The notes under the pieces are model-generated. The model was given only the letters and a program-made list of their open reading frames with translations, did no database searches and had not been told where the DNA came from. From positions 1 through 64,000 of the forward strand of contig BPHB01000003.1 in assembly GCA_026003335.1 (NCBI GenBank): a stretch of 64,000 bases of DNA, read 5' to 3'. Below are positions 8,901 through 16,633 of the stretch, in pieces; positions within the stretch are counted from its first letter, which is position 1; every line of letters starts with the position of its first letter. Source of the DNA: Chitinophagales bacterium (lineage in GTDB: Bacteria; Bacteroidota; Bacteroidia; Chitinophagales; CAIOSU01). Position numbers and translations under genes: made by a program.

Positions 8901-11389
8901 CTTTGTACCGGAATAGCATAACTGAATGCGGTTCCTACCCGAGCAGTTTGATATAATGTGCCGTCCGTAGTTCCATTAATGGGTTGTGATGTGGAGGTTT
9001 TAATGGTTCCCGGTATGTTGAAATAGTCTTCAGAGAATACATCGCTGCTTGCTGCAGTATATTGTGGGCCTGCACAGTTAACTCTGATTGCAGGTTGTTG
9101 TGTTGTACCTGTTCCGGTTAGTCCAAAGCTGGTGTTGTCTCCATTTATCCCTGTATTAGAAACATACAGTGTGCCGTTGATATTACTGGTGGAATTAGGT
9201 CGGAAGGTCACGTCTATTTTTACAGAGTCTCCCGGATTGAGTATAAAAGGAGTAGGATAAGGGTAGTTCACAGTGAAATAGTTGGTGGAATTTTGCGCCA
9301 GGTGAATACTCTTGATGATCATTGCCTGAGTACCGCCAGAATTTTTTACAATTATGGTTTTGGTGGAAGTGGTACCGATAGGTACCTGACCAAAAGCGAT
9401 ATTGGCAGAAGGCAGTTGTGCAAGTGATCCCTTGACGTAAGCCGTACCGGTTGGTGTGGTCTGCCCGTAAGGATAATAAACCTCAATGGAGTTCAGGTCA
9501 GGGCTTTCACCGCGGTTGCCTGCACCCGCAGCGATGTAAATTGCATAGTTATTCACAATAGCTTGTGTGCCATGTCTACCGGTGTTCATGTCAGCCAACG
9601 CTCTCCATGACTTTGTTTTTACGTTGAATGCTTCATTAGTTCCAAGGGCGCCAGTTTGCAGGATGCTCTCTCCGCCAATTACGAAGATTTCATCTCCGAT
9701 CAGTCCAACACCTGCACCAGCTCTTGGTGTAGGGATATCGCATTCGGGTGATGGTAAAGTGCTCCAGGTTTGTTCAGCAATGTTATAAACATCAATTTCC
9801 TTTACCGTTTCGGCATAGGTGTTGCCACCAAACCCCGTTTTTCTACCACCAATACAATAAATTTTGCCATTGTGTACTACAGCCTGGAAGTGGTCACGTT
9901 CCCGTGGGGCATCTGGCAGAACAGTCCAGGTGTTAGTCTGCGGGTCATAGACATCAAGATAGTTAGTCCATCCAGCGTTGTGTCCGCTTTTAAGGCCACC
10001 AATGAAATATATTTTTTCATTATATACCACAGCTGCCGAAGCGCCTCTTCGCCTGGATTCGGGAATTAGTCTGCCTACATGCCAAAGGTTTGCACTAGGG
10101 TCATAGTAATACACATTTTCTGCCGGTATATCATTGGGGGTGTTTCCTGTAAAGGCACAACCAACATAAATTAATCCTCTGATCTGCACTGCTTGAAAGT
10201 GGTGCAGAGGAATAGGAGGCGTAGCATCGCGTACATCTCCTGATGTAGCCCAAGTTTTTGATACAAAATTGTAGTTTTCAGTTGGGAGACCGGTAGTGCC
10301 ATGTCCACCAAGCAAAAAGAAGCGGGTACCTACTTGCACAAACCCGCAGTCGTGTCTGGCGGCACAGGTGTTGGTAGTGGTAATAGTGTTCCACTGCCCG
10401 GGTCCTTCAATAGGACGCACAGCTATGTAGTCCCATGAAGCGGAAAAAGCTGTTGCCCCACGTGAAGTGGAAATAATTCCTACGGCAAGTACATTGGTGA
10501 GCCATGAAGAGGGGATTGCGATGGAGGGGCCGGCATTGGTAATAGGCCCGCCATTAATACTGTAAGCAGGCTGAACGGTATTGTTTGAACGGTTCACAGT
10601 GAGATATAGAGTTACGTGGCCTGAGCCGACAACAGAAGCCGTGTACATAGAAGATGTAACTGCTCCTGCTACTTCTTTGGTTACTTCAATACCTCCATTG
10701 CCTCCATTAGCTGCACAGGTAATTTTTAAGTAATTATCCTGATCCCCTGTGCCGATATACAGGCCCATTGACTGGAAATCTGATGGTGATACGTTTGCAA
10801 AGGGAGCCATCACACGAGTGCTCACTATAAAATTGAACGGGAATGCTCCGGTATTTACACCAAACTGGAAGGCATTCTTTTGTGAGTTTAATGAGCCTAA
10901 GACATCGCCCCCCGGAATATTGTTTACTGTGAATTTATTACTGGATCCGCTTATACTGATATCGGATGAGTTGTATAAGGTCATATAATCGTCAGAACCA
11001 TTTGTCATAAGACCGGTAAAGCCAGAATTACCAAAACCTCCATTTTCTACCGGATGTTGGAATGTGTAATGCACCGGTATTGTTGTTGTGGTGCCATTAT
11101 TTTTATCAAGAGCGAATTTATCCTGTGTGTCTGGGATACCATCATTATCATCGTCCGGATCAGGCAGATCGGATAGAAAGTCTCCATCAAAATCGCTTGG
11201 AAAGCTTAAAGAAGAGCATCTATCCGTACCGTTTAGTGTTTCATCCCCATTACTATAGCCATCATAATCATCATCCAGCACCATACTGTTGGGATCACCT
11301 GTACAGGTTTGCGCTTGGATCTCAGAGAAAAAAGGAATGCAGAAGAGTATTGATAAAAAGAGACCTGTTTTCTTGCTTACAGCTTTCAT
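1472..11389 (-). CDS. Giant secreted multidomain adhesin-like protein (3,305 aa, C-terminus altered by duplication)
   Basis: The start is the ATG at 11389, followed by a clear signal peptide (residues 1-26). Visible modules, with rough residue positions, are: Asp-rich thrombospondin-3-like calcium repeats (28-92); a concanavalin-like beta domain (95-325); a kelch propeller with repeated IYFIGG-type strands (330-640); a choice-of-anchor-D-like domain (660-755); a malectin-like domain (766-870); a second anchor-D-like domain (917-1020); a carbohydrate-binding-like domain (1026-1200); a MopE-type Asp/Asn-rich motif ending DGLDNDCDGIIDEG (1220-1287); a second malectin-like domain (1290-1437); then about 17 cadherin/Ig-like repeats of about 100 residues that begin NDPP or similar, and a fibronectin-like end module. 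The protein stops with GITRMG just past the duplication junction. It therefore lacks the T9SS sorting domain expected of such a protein. The likely role is surface adhesion or glycan binding, inferred from the domains only. Confidence 0.9.
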   Translation of the reverse strand: MKAVSKKTGLFLSILFCIPFFSEIQAQTCTGDPNSMVLDDDYDGYSNGDETLNGTDRCSSLSFPSDFDGDFLSDLPDPDDDNDGIPDTQDKFALDKNNGTTTTIPVHYTFQHPVENGGFGNSGFTGLMTNGSDDYMTLYNSSDISISGSSNKFTVNNIPGGDVLGSLNSQKNAFQFGVNTGAFPFNFIVSTRVMAPFANVSPSDFQSMGLYIGTGDQDNYLKITCAANGGNGGIEVTKEVAGAVTSSMYTASVVGSGHVTLYLTVNRSNNTVQPAYSINGGPITNAGPSIAIPSSWLTNVLAVGIISTSRGATAFSASWDYIAVRPIEGPGQWNTITTTNTCAARHDCGFVQVGTRFFLLGGHGTTGLPTENYNFVSKTWATSGDVRDATPPIPLHHFQAVQIRGLIYVGCAFTGNTPNDIPAENVYYYDPSANLWHVGRLIPESRRRGASAAVVYNEKIYFIGGLKSGHNAGWTNYLDVYDPQTNTWTVLPDAPRERDHFQAVVHNGKIYCIGGRKTGFGGNTYAETVKEIDVYNIAEQTWSTLPSPECDIPTPRAGAGVGLIGDEIFVIGGESILQTGALGTNEAFNVKTKSWRALADMNTGRHGTQAIVNNYAIYIAAGAGNRGESPDLNSIEVYYPYGQTTPTGTAYVKGSLAQLPSANIAFGQVPIGTTSTKTIIVKNSGGTQAMIIKSIHLAQNSTNYFTVNYPYPTPFILNPGDSVKIDVTFRPNSTSNINGTLYVSNTGINGDNTSFGLTGTGTTQQPAIRVNCAGPQYTAASSDVFSEDYFNIPGTIKTSTSQPINGTTDGTLYQTARVGTAFSYAIPVQSNTYTVKLHFAEISPAATGGMNVFYVKIENSTKINALDLYTSVGPYRALIQTFTIQVTDQMMNIDFIASAGNAQVSAIELIPAPVTQGVLTVVPMPVNFPETDLNSNSVPITVALTNTGAASLTINSVNITGPHASNFVHTYGTAATTLAPGGTKTFTITFNPTASGTRTATLTVTHTGNNSPVNVPLNGIGSSTETPCGYFVEQNGLLVMEVESHKPTGYWTPGTSIPNYTGTAYYTWQGPNYFFEKGNGLLRYEFKITTPGKYRFRLRSRHPGPDPNHWNDIWVRFPDHGAIFEKNGAFMGESGTGWWKAYMNTMDAWTYNTWGLTSTFWDIYVIFKDPGIYYLDLSGRVEYFTIDRIVLYQTSRWTDWQACGSNPPQSPWEPCPTIPYTWYRDKDLDDYGDPNVSMQSISKPGVGWIWNNQDCNDNNNKVYPGAPEILDGLDNDCDGIIDEGALLDALNINCGGSQYTAVNGDVFVSDRLFSPSNTSVKFYNNTGDILNTDDDNLFKSERLNSQYTTSFSYNMKAAPGKFYKISLYFAEVGTVVNPGERVFKVTIEDSVVLDNFDIIATVGYKNAYVYDAYVYLKDSVLNIKFIDIIGKAKVNAIKASIQPNIPPTFKISPVFLTLNEDFNVTKYITVTPDPVLPHEAWQTVTYSLSPPSCSFANVSINPVTGKVTITSVPNGNGLQVFTIIADDGQAENNIATKTFQLKVLAINDPPVFTLSGNVNVNKNFTGTISVTTIPAPVPANEQNQIVTYSLSPPSVSFANVSIDPYTGTISIKSIPNMFGSQTFTVTANDGQSSNNTYSQTFTLTVNDINYPPTIDAIADMIIDEDAGMQTVHINGVTAGLGETQNITITASSDNPLLIPNLIINYSSPDASGLLYFAPSQNINGTANITITVSDGELTTSRMFKVTVNPVNDPPMFTLSGNVTVAEDFTSTEIVSVTPAPVPADETSQVVSYSIAPASVSFANIAFNPATGQVSITSLPDASGSQTFTLTANDGQSQNNLYAQTFTLTVNPVNDPPMFTLSGNVTVAEDFTSTEIVSVTPAPVPADEATQTVTYSITPASVPFANIAFNPATGQVSITSVPNASGSQTFTLTANDGQSQNNLYAQTFTLTVNPVNDPPMFTLSGNVTVAEDFTSTEIVSVTPAPVPADETSQVVSYSIAPASVPFANIAFNPATGQVSITSLPDASGSQTFTITANDGQSQNNLYTQTFTLTVNPVNDPPMFTLSGDVTLDEDFTPLIVSVIPNLVPLDETGQLVTYSISPAAVSFAHVSINSQTGEILITAVPDASGSQTFVVIADDGESDNNIFQQSFTLTVNPVNDPPAFSVSGDLNLMENFSTVETVTVYPFPVPADEQNQVVMYSLTPASVSFANVSIDPATGTVTVTSVPNQSGVAVFTITANDGGTENNLYSQTFVLSVGSVNSPPVFTVSGNVIVDEDFVAPQVVTVTPNPVPDDESGQTVIYSLSPSSVNFANVSFNPSTGKVTITAVPDANGTQVFTITADDGQSQNNLYVQTFTLTVNPVNDPPMFTLSGNVTVAEDFTSTEIVSVTPAPVPADETGQIVTYAIQPSSVTFADISFNTITGEVVIQSLPDASGSQTFTLTANDGQSQNNLYTQTFTLTVNPVNDPPTLDTIRDPVAIFEDAGPQWINLTGISAGGNENQPLNIMVTTDNPGLFASLYVSYNYPSASGSVHYQPVANQWGSTLVTITVDDGQASDNTTSRSFTVVVLPVNDAPVFSISGDVTVDEDFTSTEIVTVTPAPVPADEATQTVTYSITPASVPFANITFDSTSGQVTITAIPDAHGSQVFTIIADDGQPQNNIYAATFTLTVLPVNDPPIFTILPDQITVTKNFAAPRHFVVQPGPVPADEASQTVSYSLQPNSISFAHLSFDSLQGVVTFTSLLNATGSQTFTITADDGQNLNNLYSASFSFSVIDTNYQPTLDAIADPPAIDEDAGMQSILLTGISAGWGESQHLSVSAVADSAWLFTHLSVSYNSPDSSAVLYFMPAADRYGSAIVTVTVDDGQPVNNTISRSFHVVVNPVNDAPAFDPISNPPSIPEDAGTQYVFLSGITAGPYETQNLSITAVSDNPALIPHPAVNYSSPDTSAILSYTPLADAFGTAVITVTVEDGQPLNNSFSRQFTVTVLPVNDAPVVTDVYKPGQEDKAVGFHAADFISAFSDVDADTLQMIRIVSLPAHGVLLLGSDPVAPMDQLSTLDIQYLTYYPHPDYFGQDTFQWNGYDGALYAAANASVFIHLNPVNDIPVATALIPDILVDEDTAPIDDYVNLNSLFYDVEEGTQLSFGVVNTAPHIASVSIDATHHLDIAFQPNAYGIADVTITASDSYGSSAEIRFTITVNPVEDPPSVFVLISPDNGSQVDLSQPIRFIWSASADADADPVAYTLFIHGHQLDTAIAALADTTISFDALSLLKMDSLYTWYVVASDGDDFTPSGSFTFKVGHTTGITRMG
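5206..6130 (-). repeat. Three near-identical 306-bp intragenic repeats (102-aa cadherin-like modules)
   Basis: Units starting near 5207, 5513 and 5819 repeat with a 306-bp period, and a fourth boundary lies at 6125. Each encodes one 102-residue module opening NDPPMFTLSG. Related but more diverged units lie on both sides (for example 3990-4300). The period is a multiple of three, so gain or loss of a unit would keep the frame. The high DNA identity points to recent expansion or gene conversion. Confidence 0.9.
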
Positions 11390-11846
11390 AGCTTTTTGTG
11401 TTAATTAAATGAAGTTGAATCCACAAACTCATTCTTCTCCATGGTTTCTAATTAAAGAGGAGAATGATAAATAATCCATAAATACTAGCAGGGAAAGACG
11501 ACCAACAGGAAAGTAAGGAAGCGCTACGAATATTACCCAATAGACATAACTACCTTTTCATTTAGGTGTCAGGTTTTTATGCTATGGCTATATTTTATCC
11601 TTTTGAACAAAGAACAGAGCAGGGGACATCAAAGAACAGAAAGAAACAGGGGCAGGTGCTTTGTATGCTCTGTTTCAATGTAATACTCGCTTGCGGTGAT
11701 TGCAACTAAATTTTATTTCTCATACGATAAACTATTTAGCGCTCAGGGTAGGATACAACCGGACGCCAAATTAATGCTTTATCGTTTAGGCTGAAAAAGA
11801 GATTGTATGAAATTTTCGGAAAAATGTGGAAAACCTTTTCGCCAGC
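11390..11846. other. 457-bp non-coding stretch between the giant gene and the DUF721 gene
   Basis: I see no credible coding region. It should hold the promoter of the giant gene, which is transcribed leftward from 11389, and the 3' end of the recF-DUF721 transcript. I found no convincing TAnnTTTG element on the minus strand and no strong terminator hairpin. Confidence 0.6.
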
Positions 11847-12137
11847 TTATTTCACAATTACCTCTTGAATAAGATTTTCCCCCGCATAGGCATTTACAAG
11901 TTCAATGATTTGATTCCGGCAAAAGGTAAGTTCATTTTTCAGGGCCGGGTTGTCCAGATAAATAAACAGCGTGGCATTGCGAATAAATAGTCTGCGGGTA
12001 TGCCTGGCAATCAATTTGCCGCTGATTTTTTCCCAGGCGGTGACAATTCGGGTTTCGGCAACCTTCCTTTTCAAATTCTGCAGGCTGAAGGCTTCATCTA
12101 TTGCCTGTCGGAGTGTTTTTTCATTCTGGCTTGACAT
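11847..12137 (-). CDS. DUF721 domain protein (DciA-like), 96 aa
   Basis: This small basic protein matches the DUF721 pattern: an N-terminal helix, then a central stretch with AWEKISGKLIARHT and a beta-strand segment reading LFIYLDNPALKNEL. DUF721 includes DciA, which helps load the replicative helicase in bacteria lacking DnaC. That role is known for some members only and is not shown here. The gene follows recF by 21 bp on the same strand, a common Bacteroidota arrangement, and the two are probably co-transcribed. The start is the ATG at 12137. Length is typical for the short Bacteroidota form. Confidence 0.88.
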   Translation of the reverse strand: MSSQNEKTLRQAIDEAFSLQNLKRKVAETRIVTAWEKISGKLIARHTRRLFIRNATLFIYLDNPALKNELTFCRNQIIELVNAYAGENLIQEVIVK

Positions 12138-12158
12138 GAAAGTGTATTTATCAGGCGG

Positions 12159-13253
12159 CTATGAAGTTACCGGAAAATTTTCTAAGTGCAATAAGGTTGC
12201 ATCATCCCGGCTGGTCAGCATTTTTCGCAGCAAATCATGGTCGGTGTCAGTGAGAAAAACCTGGCCGTAATTATCGGAAAAAAGGATATGCAGCAGGCGC
12301 CTGCTGCGTTGGGCATCCAGCTTGTCAAAAACATCATCCAGAATCAGCAGCGGCTTGATGCCCGTTTTTTGCCGGAGCCATTCATAAATACCCAGCTTCA
12401 GGGCAAGGAGGAAAGACTTTTGCTGTCCCTGAGAAGCAAATCTGCGAATGACATTATCGTCCATGCTAAATAGGAGATCATCACGATGGATGCCTGCCGT
12501 GGTGCGGCCTGATGCGCGATCTTTAGCAATGTTGGCGGCCAACAGAGCTTCTTGCGAAGTCTCTGAAAGGTCTGATGCATAGTGCAGGGTCATGGATTCA
12601 TGCTCGTCAGAGAGCAGGTTGCAGAGCTGCTGTAGGGGAGCACCAATTTCCATTACTGCCCGTTTGCGATGCTGATAGAGGTAAGTAGCCGGGCCAATAA
12701 TTTTTTCGTCATAGGTTTCCAGCAGGGAAGCGTTGAAGGAGCCACTTTCCGCAAAACTTTTCAACAGGGCATTACGCTGCAGCAGAAGGCGGTTATACTC
12801 CTGTAACTGTTGCAAGTAAAGCGGGTCGGTTTGAGATAATGCGATATCCAGCAGACGCCTGCGTTCCTCACTGCCACCATATATGAGCGTGGCATCGGTG
12901 GGAGCACTGAAGACAACCGGAAATGAGCCTATGTGGTCTGATAGTCTTTCATAGCGCTGGTCATCCAGATAAAAATCTTTGCGCTTGTCTTTTTCTACCC
13001 GACACTTAATGGTGTGTACCAGCTCTTTTTCTATCGTTGCTCTGAGAGCAAACCCGGAAGCCTGATGTCGGATATTTTGAAAATCAGTGGTGGCAAAATA
13101 GGATTTGGTCAGACACAGATAGTGGATAGCATCTACAAGGTTGGTTTTTCCGCAGCCATTTCTGCCTGTGATGGCAATCAGTCTTTTTTCAAAGGCAAAG
13201 GATGATTCTCCGTAGTTTCTAAAATTGTAAAGGTGAACGGAATGGACAAACAT
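12159..13253 (-). CDS. recF: DNA replication/repair protein RecF
   Basis: RecF is an SMC-like ATPase that helps load RecA at single-strand gaps on DNA, together with RecO and RecR. The 364-residue length is normal. The N-terminus has the family pattern LYNFRNY followed by the Walker A loop GRNGCGKTN (residues 30-38). The ABC signature FASQGQQKS lies near residue 271 and Walker B (LLILDDVFDKLD) near 300-312. The start is the ATG at 13253. It heads a short minus-strand unit with the DUF721 gene and diverges from the pyruvate dehydrogenase gene 86 bp away. A weak -7-like element (GAAAGTTA read on the plus strand) lies just upstream. Confidence 0.97.
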   Translation of the reverse strand: MFVHSVHLYNFRNYGESSFAFEKRLIAITGRNGCGKTNLVDAIHYLCLTKSYFATTDFQNIRHQASGFALRATIEKELVHTIKCRVEKDKRKDFYLDDQRYERLSDHIGSFPVVFSAPTDATLIYGGSEERRRLLDIALSQTDPLYLQQLQEYNRLLLQRNALLKSFAESGSFNASLLETYDEKIIGPATYLYQHRKRAVMEIGAPLQQLCNLLSDEHESMTLHYASDLSETSQEALLAANIAKDRASGRTTAGIHRDDLLFSMDDNVIRRFASQGQQKSFLLALKLGIYEWLRQKTGIKPLLILDDVFDKLDAQRSRRLLHILFSDNYGQVFLTDTDHDLLRKMLTSRDDATLLHLENFPVTS

Positions 13254-13339
13254 CGGCCGAAAGTTACGTTGAGCAGATAGTCGGCTAAGTTAAGCAGATA
13301 CTCTCGTCCTGATGCCGGAGTTTGGCAATCCTGTTAATC

Positions 13340-14380
13340 ATGGTTACTTTTGCCAGGAAAAATCCGCAATTGGCTGCTAAAACCTCTTCCAAAAGTAATA
13401 TCACCGAATCTTTGCTTAGGCAATGGCTGGAAATTATGCTGCTTATTCGCAGGTTTGAAGAGCGTGCAGGGGTGTTATACGGGCAGCAAAAGATACGCGG
13501 CTTTTTGCACCTGTATATCGGAGAAGAAGCCGTTGCGGCCGGCACGGTGACCGCCATTCGTAAAGAAGATCCTGTCATTACTGCGTATCGTGATCACGGA
13601 CTGGCGCTGGCCAAGGGAGTATCTGCGCGGGCCTGCATGGCTGAGCTTTTCGGGAAAAAGACCGGGTGTAGTAAGGGACGCGGGGGGAGCATGCATTTTT
13701 TTTCAAAGGAACATTACTTTTTCGGAGGTCATGCTATCGTAGGCGCTCATATTCCGCTGGGTGCAGGAATAGCATTTGCTGAAAAATATCGCGGTACAGA
13801 TAACGTATGTCTGTGTTTTTTCGGAGATGGTGCCGTAAGGCAGGGTGCCCTGCACGAAACCCTTAATATGGCTGAATTGTGGGAGCTGCCGGTGGTTTTC
13901 ATTTGTGAAAATAATCAATACGCAATGGGAACCTCCGTGTCGCGTTCTTCCCGGGTTAAGGATATCTACAAGCTCGGTGAGCCCTACGGAATGCCCAGCA
14001 GGCAGGTGGATGGTATGAGCTGCGAAGCGGTGTACAAAGCGGTAAGTGAGGCAGTGCAATACGCCCGTGAAGGAAAGGGCCCCAGTTTTCTGGAAGTGGT
14101 TACTTATCGCTATCGGGGCCATTCTATGTCCGACCCGGCCAAATACCGCACACGCGAAGAAGTAGAAGAATACAAAAAACATGACCCTATTGAACAGGTA
14201 AAACAACAGTTGCTGAAACGGAAATGGGCTTCGGAGGCAGACCTGCAAAAGATTGAGAAAGATATTATGCAGATTATTGACGATGCAGTGGAATTTGCCG
14301 AACAATCCCCTTTCCCCGATGCATCGGAACTGTATTTATACAATTATGTACAGGAGGATTATCCTTTTTTAACAGATTAA
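13340..14380 (+). CDS. pdhA: Pyruvate dehydrogenase E1 component subunit alpha
   Basis: This is the thiamine-diphosphate-dependent alpha subunit that decarboxylates pyruvate in the pyruvate dehydrogenase complex. The TPP-binding motif starts at GDG (about residue 162) and ends at ENNQY (about 190), with the conserved helix GALHETLNMAELWELP between. The phosphorylation-loop region carries YRYRGHSMSDPAKYR, typical of E1 alpha. I chose the ATG at 13340 (346 aa); an in-frame TTG lies 18 bp upstream but has no support. The beta subunit and E2 are not in this window, though an E3 (lpdA) is at 25.4 kb. A branched-chain 2-oxo acid E1 alpha is the main alternative. The next gene starts 12 bp downstream. 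Confidence 0.93.
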   Translation: MVTFARKNPQLAAKTSSKSNITESLLRQWLEIMLLIRRFEERAGVLYGQQKIRGFLHLYIGEEAVAAGTVTAIRKEDPVITAYRDHGLALAKGVSARACMAELFGKKTGCSKGRGGSMHFFSKEHYFFGGHAIVGAHIPLGAGIAFAEKYRGTDNVCLCFFGDGAVRQGALHETLNMAELWELPVVFICENNQYAMGTSVSRSSRVKDIYKLGEPYGMPSRQVDGMSCEAVYKAVSEAVQYAREGKGPSFLEVVTYRYRGHSMSDPAKYRTREEVEEYKKHDPIEQVKQQLLKRKWASEADLQKIEKDIMQIIDDAVEFAEQSPFPDASELYLYNYVQEDYPFLTD

Positions 14381-14392
14381 TTCCAAATCAAT

Positions 14393-15055
14393 ATGTCAAC
14401 TACCAGACAATCTGCTGAAAGAGAAGATTTATTTAGCCGGGCGGAGGCCTTTTATGAAAAACACCAGAAAGCCATTTCTATTGCTGGAGGAGCTTTGTTG
14501 GCCATAGTTATTATTATTATAGGCATAACCAACTTTTATCTGCCTGCACAGGAGAAAGAGGCCCAGGAACAGATTTTCAAAGCGCAACTCTACTTTGAAA
14601 AAGACTCTTTCAATCTGGCACTTAACGGAGACGCCAATTATAAGGGTTTCCTGAGAATAGCCACAGACTATGCATGGACTAAAACAGGCAAGCTTGCGCA
14701 TTACTATGCCGGGGTATGTTATCTGCGGCTGGGTGAATACGATAAAGCCATAGAGCATTTAAAAAAATTCAATACGTCTGAGCCGGTGGTGAAAGCCATG
14801 ACACTTGGCGCTCTTGGAGACGCCTATTCCGAAACGGGAGAAATGGAAAAGGCAATTAAGCATTATCGCAAAGCAGCTACTGTTGCCCGGAACGAGTTTA
14901 TCACTCCGTACTATCTTTTTAAGGCTGCTCTTGCTCTTAAAGCTTCCGGCCAGAAAGAAGAGGCCCGTAAATTGTTTGAAGAACTGAAATACAAATATCC
15001 TGATTCCAACGAGGGCCGTGAGGCCAGCCGCTATCTGGCTATGCTTCAAGGATGA
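14393..15055 (+). CDS. Membrane-anchored tetratricopeptide-repeat protein (YfgM-like)
   Basis: The 220-residue protein has a short cytoplasmic N-terminus, one membrane segment (about residues 26-50), and then TPR-type helix pairs such as LAHYYAGVCYLRLGEYDKAI and GDAYSETGEMEKAIKHYRKA. This layout resembles YfgM/PpiD-type periplasmic chaperone partners, but no catalytic motif is present and the true partner is unknown. It lies 12 bp after pdhA and 22 bp before ribH, so the three are probably one transcript. A TPR gene beside ribH and close to recF is a recurrent Bacteroidota arrangement. Confidence 0.85.
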   Translation: MSTTRQSAEREDLFSRAEAFYEKHQKAISIAGGALLAIVIIIIGITNFYLPAQEKEAQEQIFKAQLYFEKDSFNLALNGDANYKGFLRIATDYAWTKTGKLAHYYAGVCYLRLGEYDKAIEHLKKFNTSEPVVKAMTLGALGDAYSETGEMEKAIKHYRKAATVARNEFITPYYLFKAALALKASGQKEEARKLFEELKYKYPDSNEGREASRYLAMLQG

Positions 15056-15077
15056 TACTCAAGTGAATGATAAATAG

Positions 15078-15572
15078 GTGGCCACCCGTCTGAAAAACCT
15101 GTCGGATTTGGATGCAGCTCCGCTTCCTGAAGCCAGAGGCTGGAGAGTGGGGGTGGTAGTTGCGGATTATCATCGCCAAATTACCCGTCGCCTCCTGGAT
15201 GGCTGTATCCGCACTTTAATGCAATGCGGCATAAAAGAGAAAGACATCCGGGTGGTGTGGGTTCCGGGTGCTTTTGAGTTGCCGGCCGGAGCCCAGATGC
15301 TCGCGGGAGCTTCCAAGGTGGAAGCCATTGTCTGCCTGGGATGCGTCATTAAAGGTGAAACCAAACATGATGAGTATATTAACCAGGCAGTAGCCACCGG
15401 TATAACACAACTTTCCCTGGCATTGAAAAAGCCGGTGATATTTGGCCTTCTGACCACGCAGAATCTCCGGCAGGCCAAAGATAGGGCCGGGGGCCGGCAT
15501 GGCAACAAAGGAGTGGAGGCAGCTCTCACAGCAGTGAAAATGATTGCTCTGCATAGAAAATTGAAACGGTGA
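15078..15572 (+). CDS. ribH: 6,7-dimethyl-8-ribityllumazine synthase
   Basis: RibH condenses 5-amino-6-ribitylaminouracil with 3,4-dihydroxybutanone phosphate to make the riboflavin precursor, usually as an icosahedral or pentameric assembly in the cytosol. The 164-residue length fits. Family motifs are present: WVPGAFELPAGAQ (substrate binding, residues 61-73) and GETKHDEYI (93-101), in which His97 corresponds to the catalytic histidine. FGLLTTQN follows in the expected place. The start is the GTG at 15078, which gives the Bacteroidota-typical N-terminus MATRLKNLSD; no ATG is available in frame. No other rib genes are in the window. Confidence 0.96.
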   Translation: MATRLKNLSDLDAAPLPEARGWRVGVVVADYHRQITRRLLDGCIRTLMQCGIKEKDIRVVWVPGAFELPAGAQMLAGASKVEAIVCLGCVIKGETKHDEYINQAVATGITQLSLALKKPVIFGLLTTQNLRQAKDRAGGRHGNKGVEAALTAVKMIALHRKLKR

Positions 15573-15631
15573 CATAAGTATCTAGCGGAAGCTTAACAAA
15601 CTGCTCTTCCGCGGATAAAAAATTACATGCC

Positions 15632-16471
15632 ATGCGCCTGTATACCATTGACACGGGATTTTTTAAACTGGATGGCGGAGCCATGTTCGGAGTGGTACCG
15701 AAAACCATCTGGAATAAAATCAACCCTGCAGATGAAAAGAACCTGTGCACCTGGGCTATGCGCTGCCTGCTGATAGAAACCGGCTCTGCTCTGGTGCTGA
15801 TTGACTGCGGACTGGGCAATAAACAAAGCGAGAAATTTTTCAGCTACTACGAGCCACATGGAAACACCACGTTATTGGATTCTTTGTCCAGACATGGCTT
15901 TTCCCCGAATGATGTGACCGATGTGGTATTGACTCATTTGCATTTTGACCATTGCGGAGGAGCTATCAATAAAGAGGGAGAACGCTACGTTCCGGCATTT
16001 CCCAATGCAGTGTACTGGACCGATGAAGCACACTGGCAATGGGCACTCCATCCCAATGACAGGGAAAAAGCCTCTTTTCTCCGGGAAAATATTTTGCCCA
16101 TAGAGGCTAGCGGGCAGCTTCGCTTTTTAAAGCAGGGTAGTGACGTTTATCCGGGTTTTGATTATATACGCGTATTCGGACATACTGAGGCTATGATCAT
16201 TCCCTTGATTCGCTTTAAGGAAATCACCCTCGCATACATGGCTGACCTCATTCCTTCTGCCGGGCATATTCCGGTTCCCTACGTTATGGGCTATGATGTG
16301 CGACCGTTGATTACCATGCAGGAGAAAAAAGATTTTTTAAAAAAAGCTTATGAAAATAACTATGTGCTCTTTTTTGAGCATGACCCGCAAATAGAATGCT
16401 GCTCTCTTCAGCTGTCGGAAAAGGGAGTGCGCCTGAAACAGACCTTCACATTACAGGAAATCATAGGCTAG
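15632..16471 (+). CDS. Metallo-beta-lactamase-fold hydrolase
   Basis: This 279-residue protein carries the dinuclear metal site of the MBL superfamily: THLHFDH at residues 101-107, a further His in FGHTEA (about 184), an Asp in YMADL, and a late His in FFEHDPQ (about 250). The order and spacing suggest a complete hydrolase with two zinc ions. The subfamily resembles quorum-quenching-lactonase or glyoxalase-II-like enzymes that start with a variable N-terminal strand. The substrate cannot be told from sequence. There is no signal peptide, so it is probably cytosolic. The gene is 59 bp after ribH and could be on the same transcript or have its own promoter. Confidence 0.9.
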   Translation: MRLYTIDTGFFKLDGGAMFGVVPKTIWNKINPADEKNLCTWAMRCLLIETGSALVLIDCGLGNKQSEKFFSYYEPHGNTTLLDSLSRHGFSPNDVTDVVLTHLHFDHCGGAINKEGERYVPAFPNAVYWTDEAHWQWALHPNDREKASFLRENILPIEASGQLRFLKQGSDVYPGFDYIRVFGHTEAMIIPLIRFKEITLAYMADLIPSAGHIPVPYVMGYDVRPLITMQEKKDFLKKAYENNYVLFFEHDPQIECCSLQLSEKGVRLKQTFTLQEIIG

Positions 16472-16633
16472 CCGCCTATAAGAAATCGGCGGATAGGTTA
16501 TCTCTCCAAGGTGTGTTCCTCCAGTGGTTTTACAACCAGTAAACCTTAAATACAAAAACATATAAGCAACCTGGAAAACGTCCATTAAAAGCATTCAGTA
16601 CCATATTCTCTTTCTGGACACCGATTTTTCAAA

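Noticed and set aside
13703-14305. Minus-strand open frame of 200 codons
   Set aside because: Antisense to pdhA, whose frame has clear motifs throughout.
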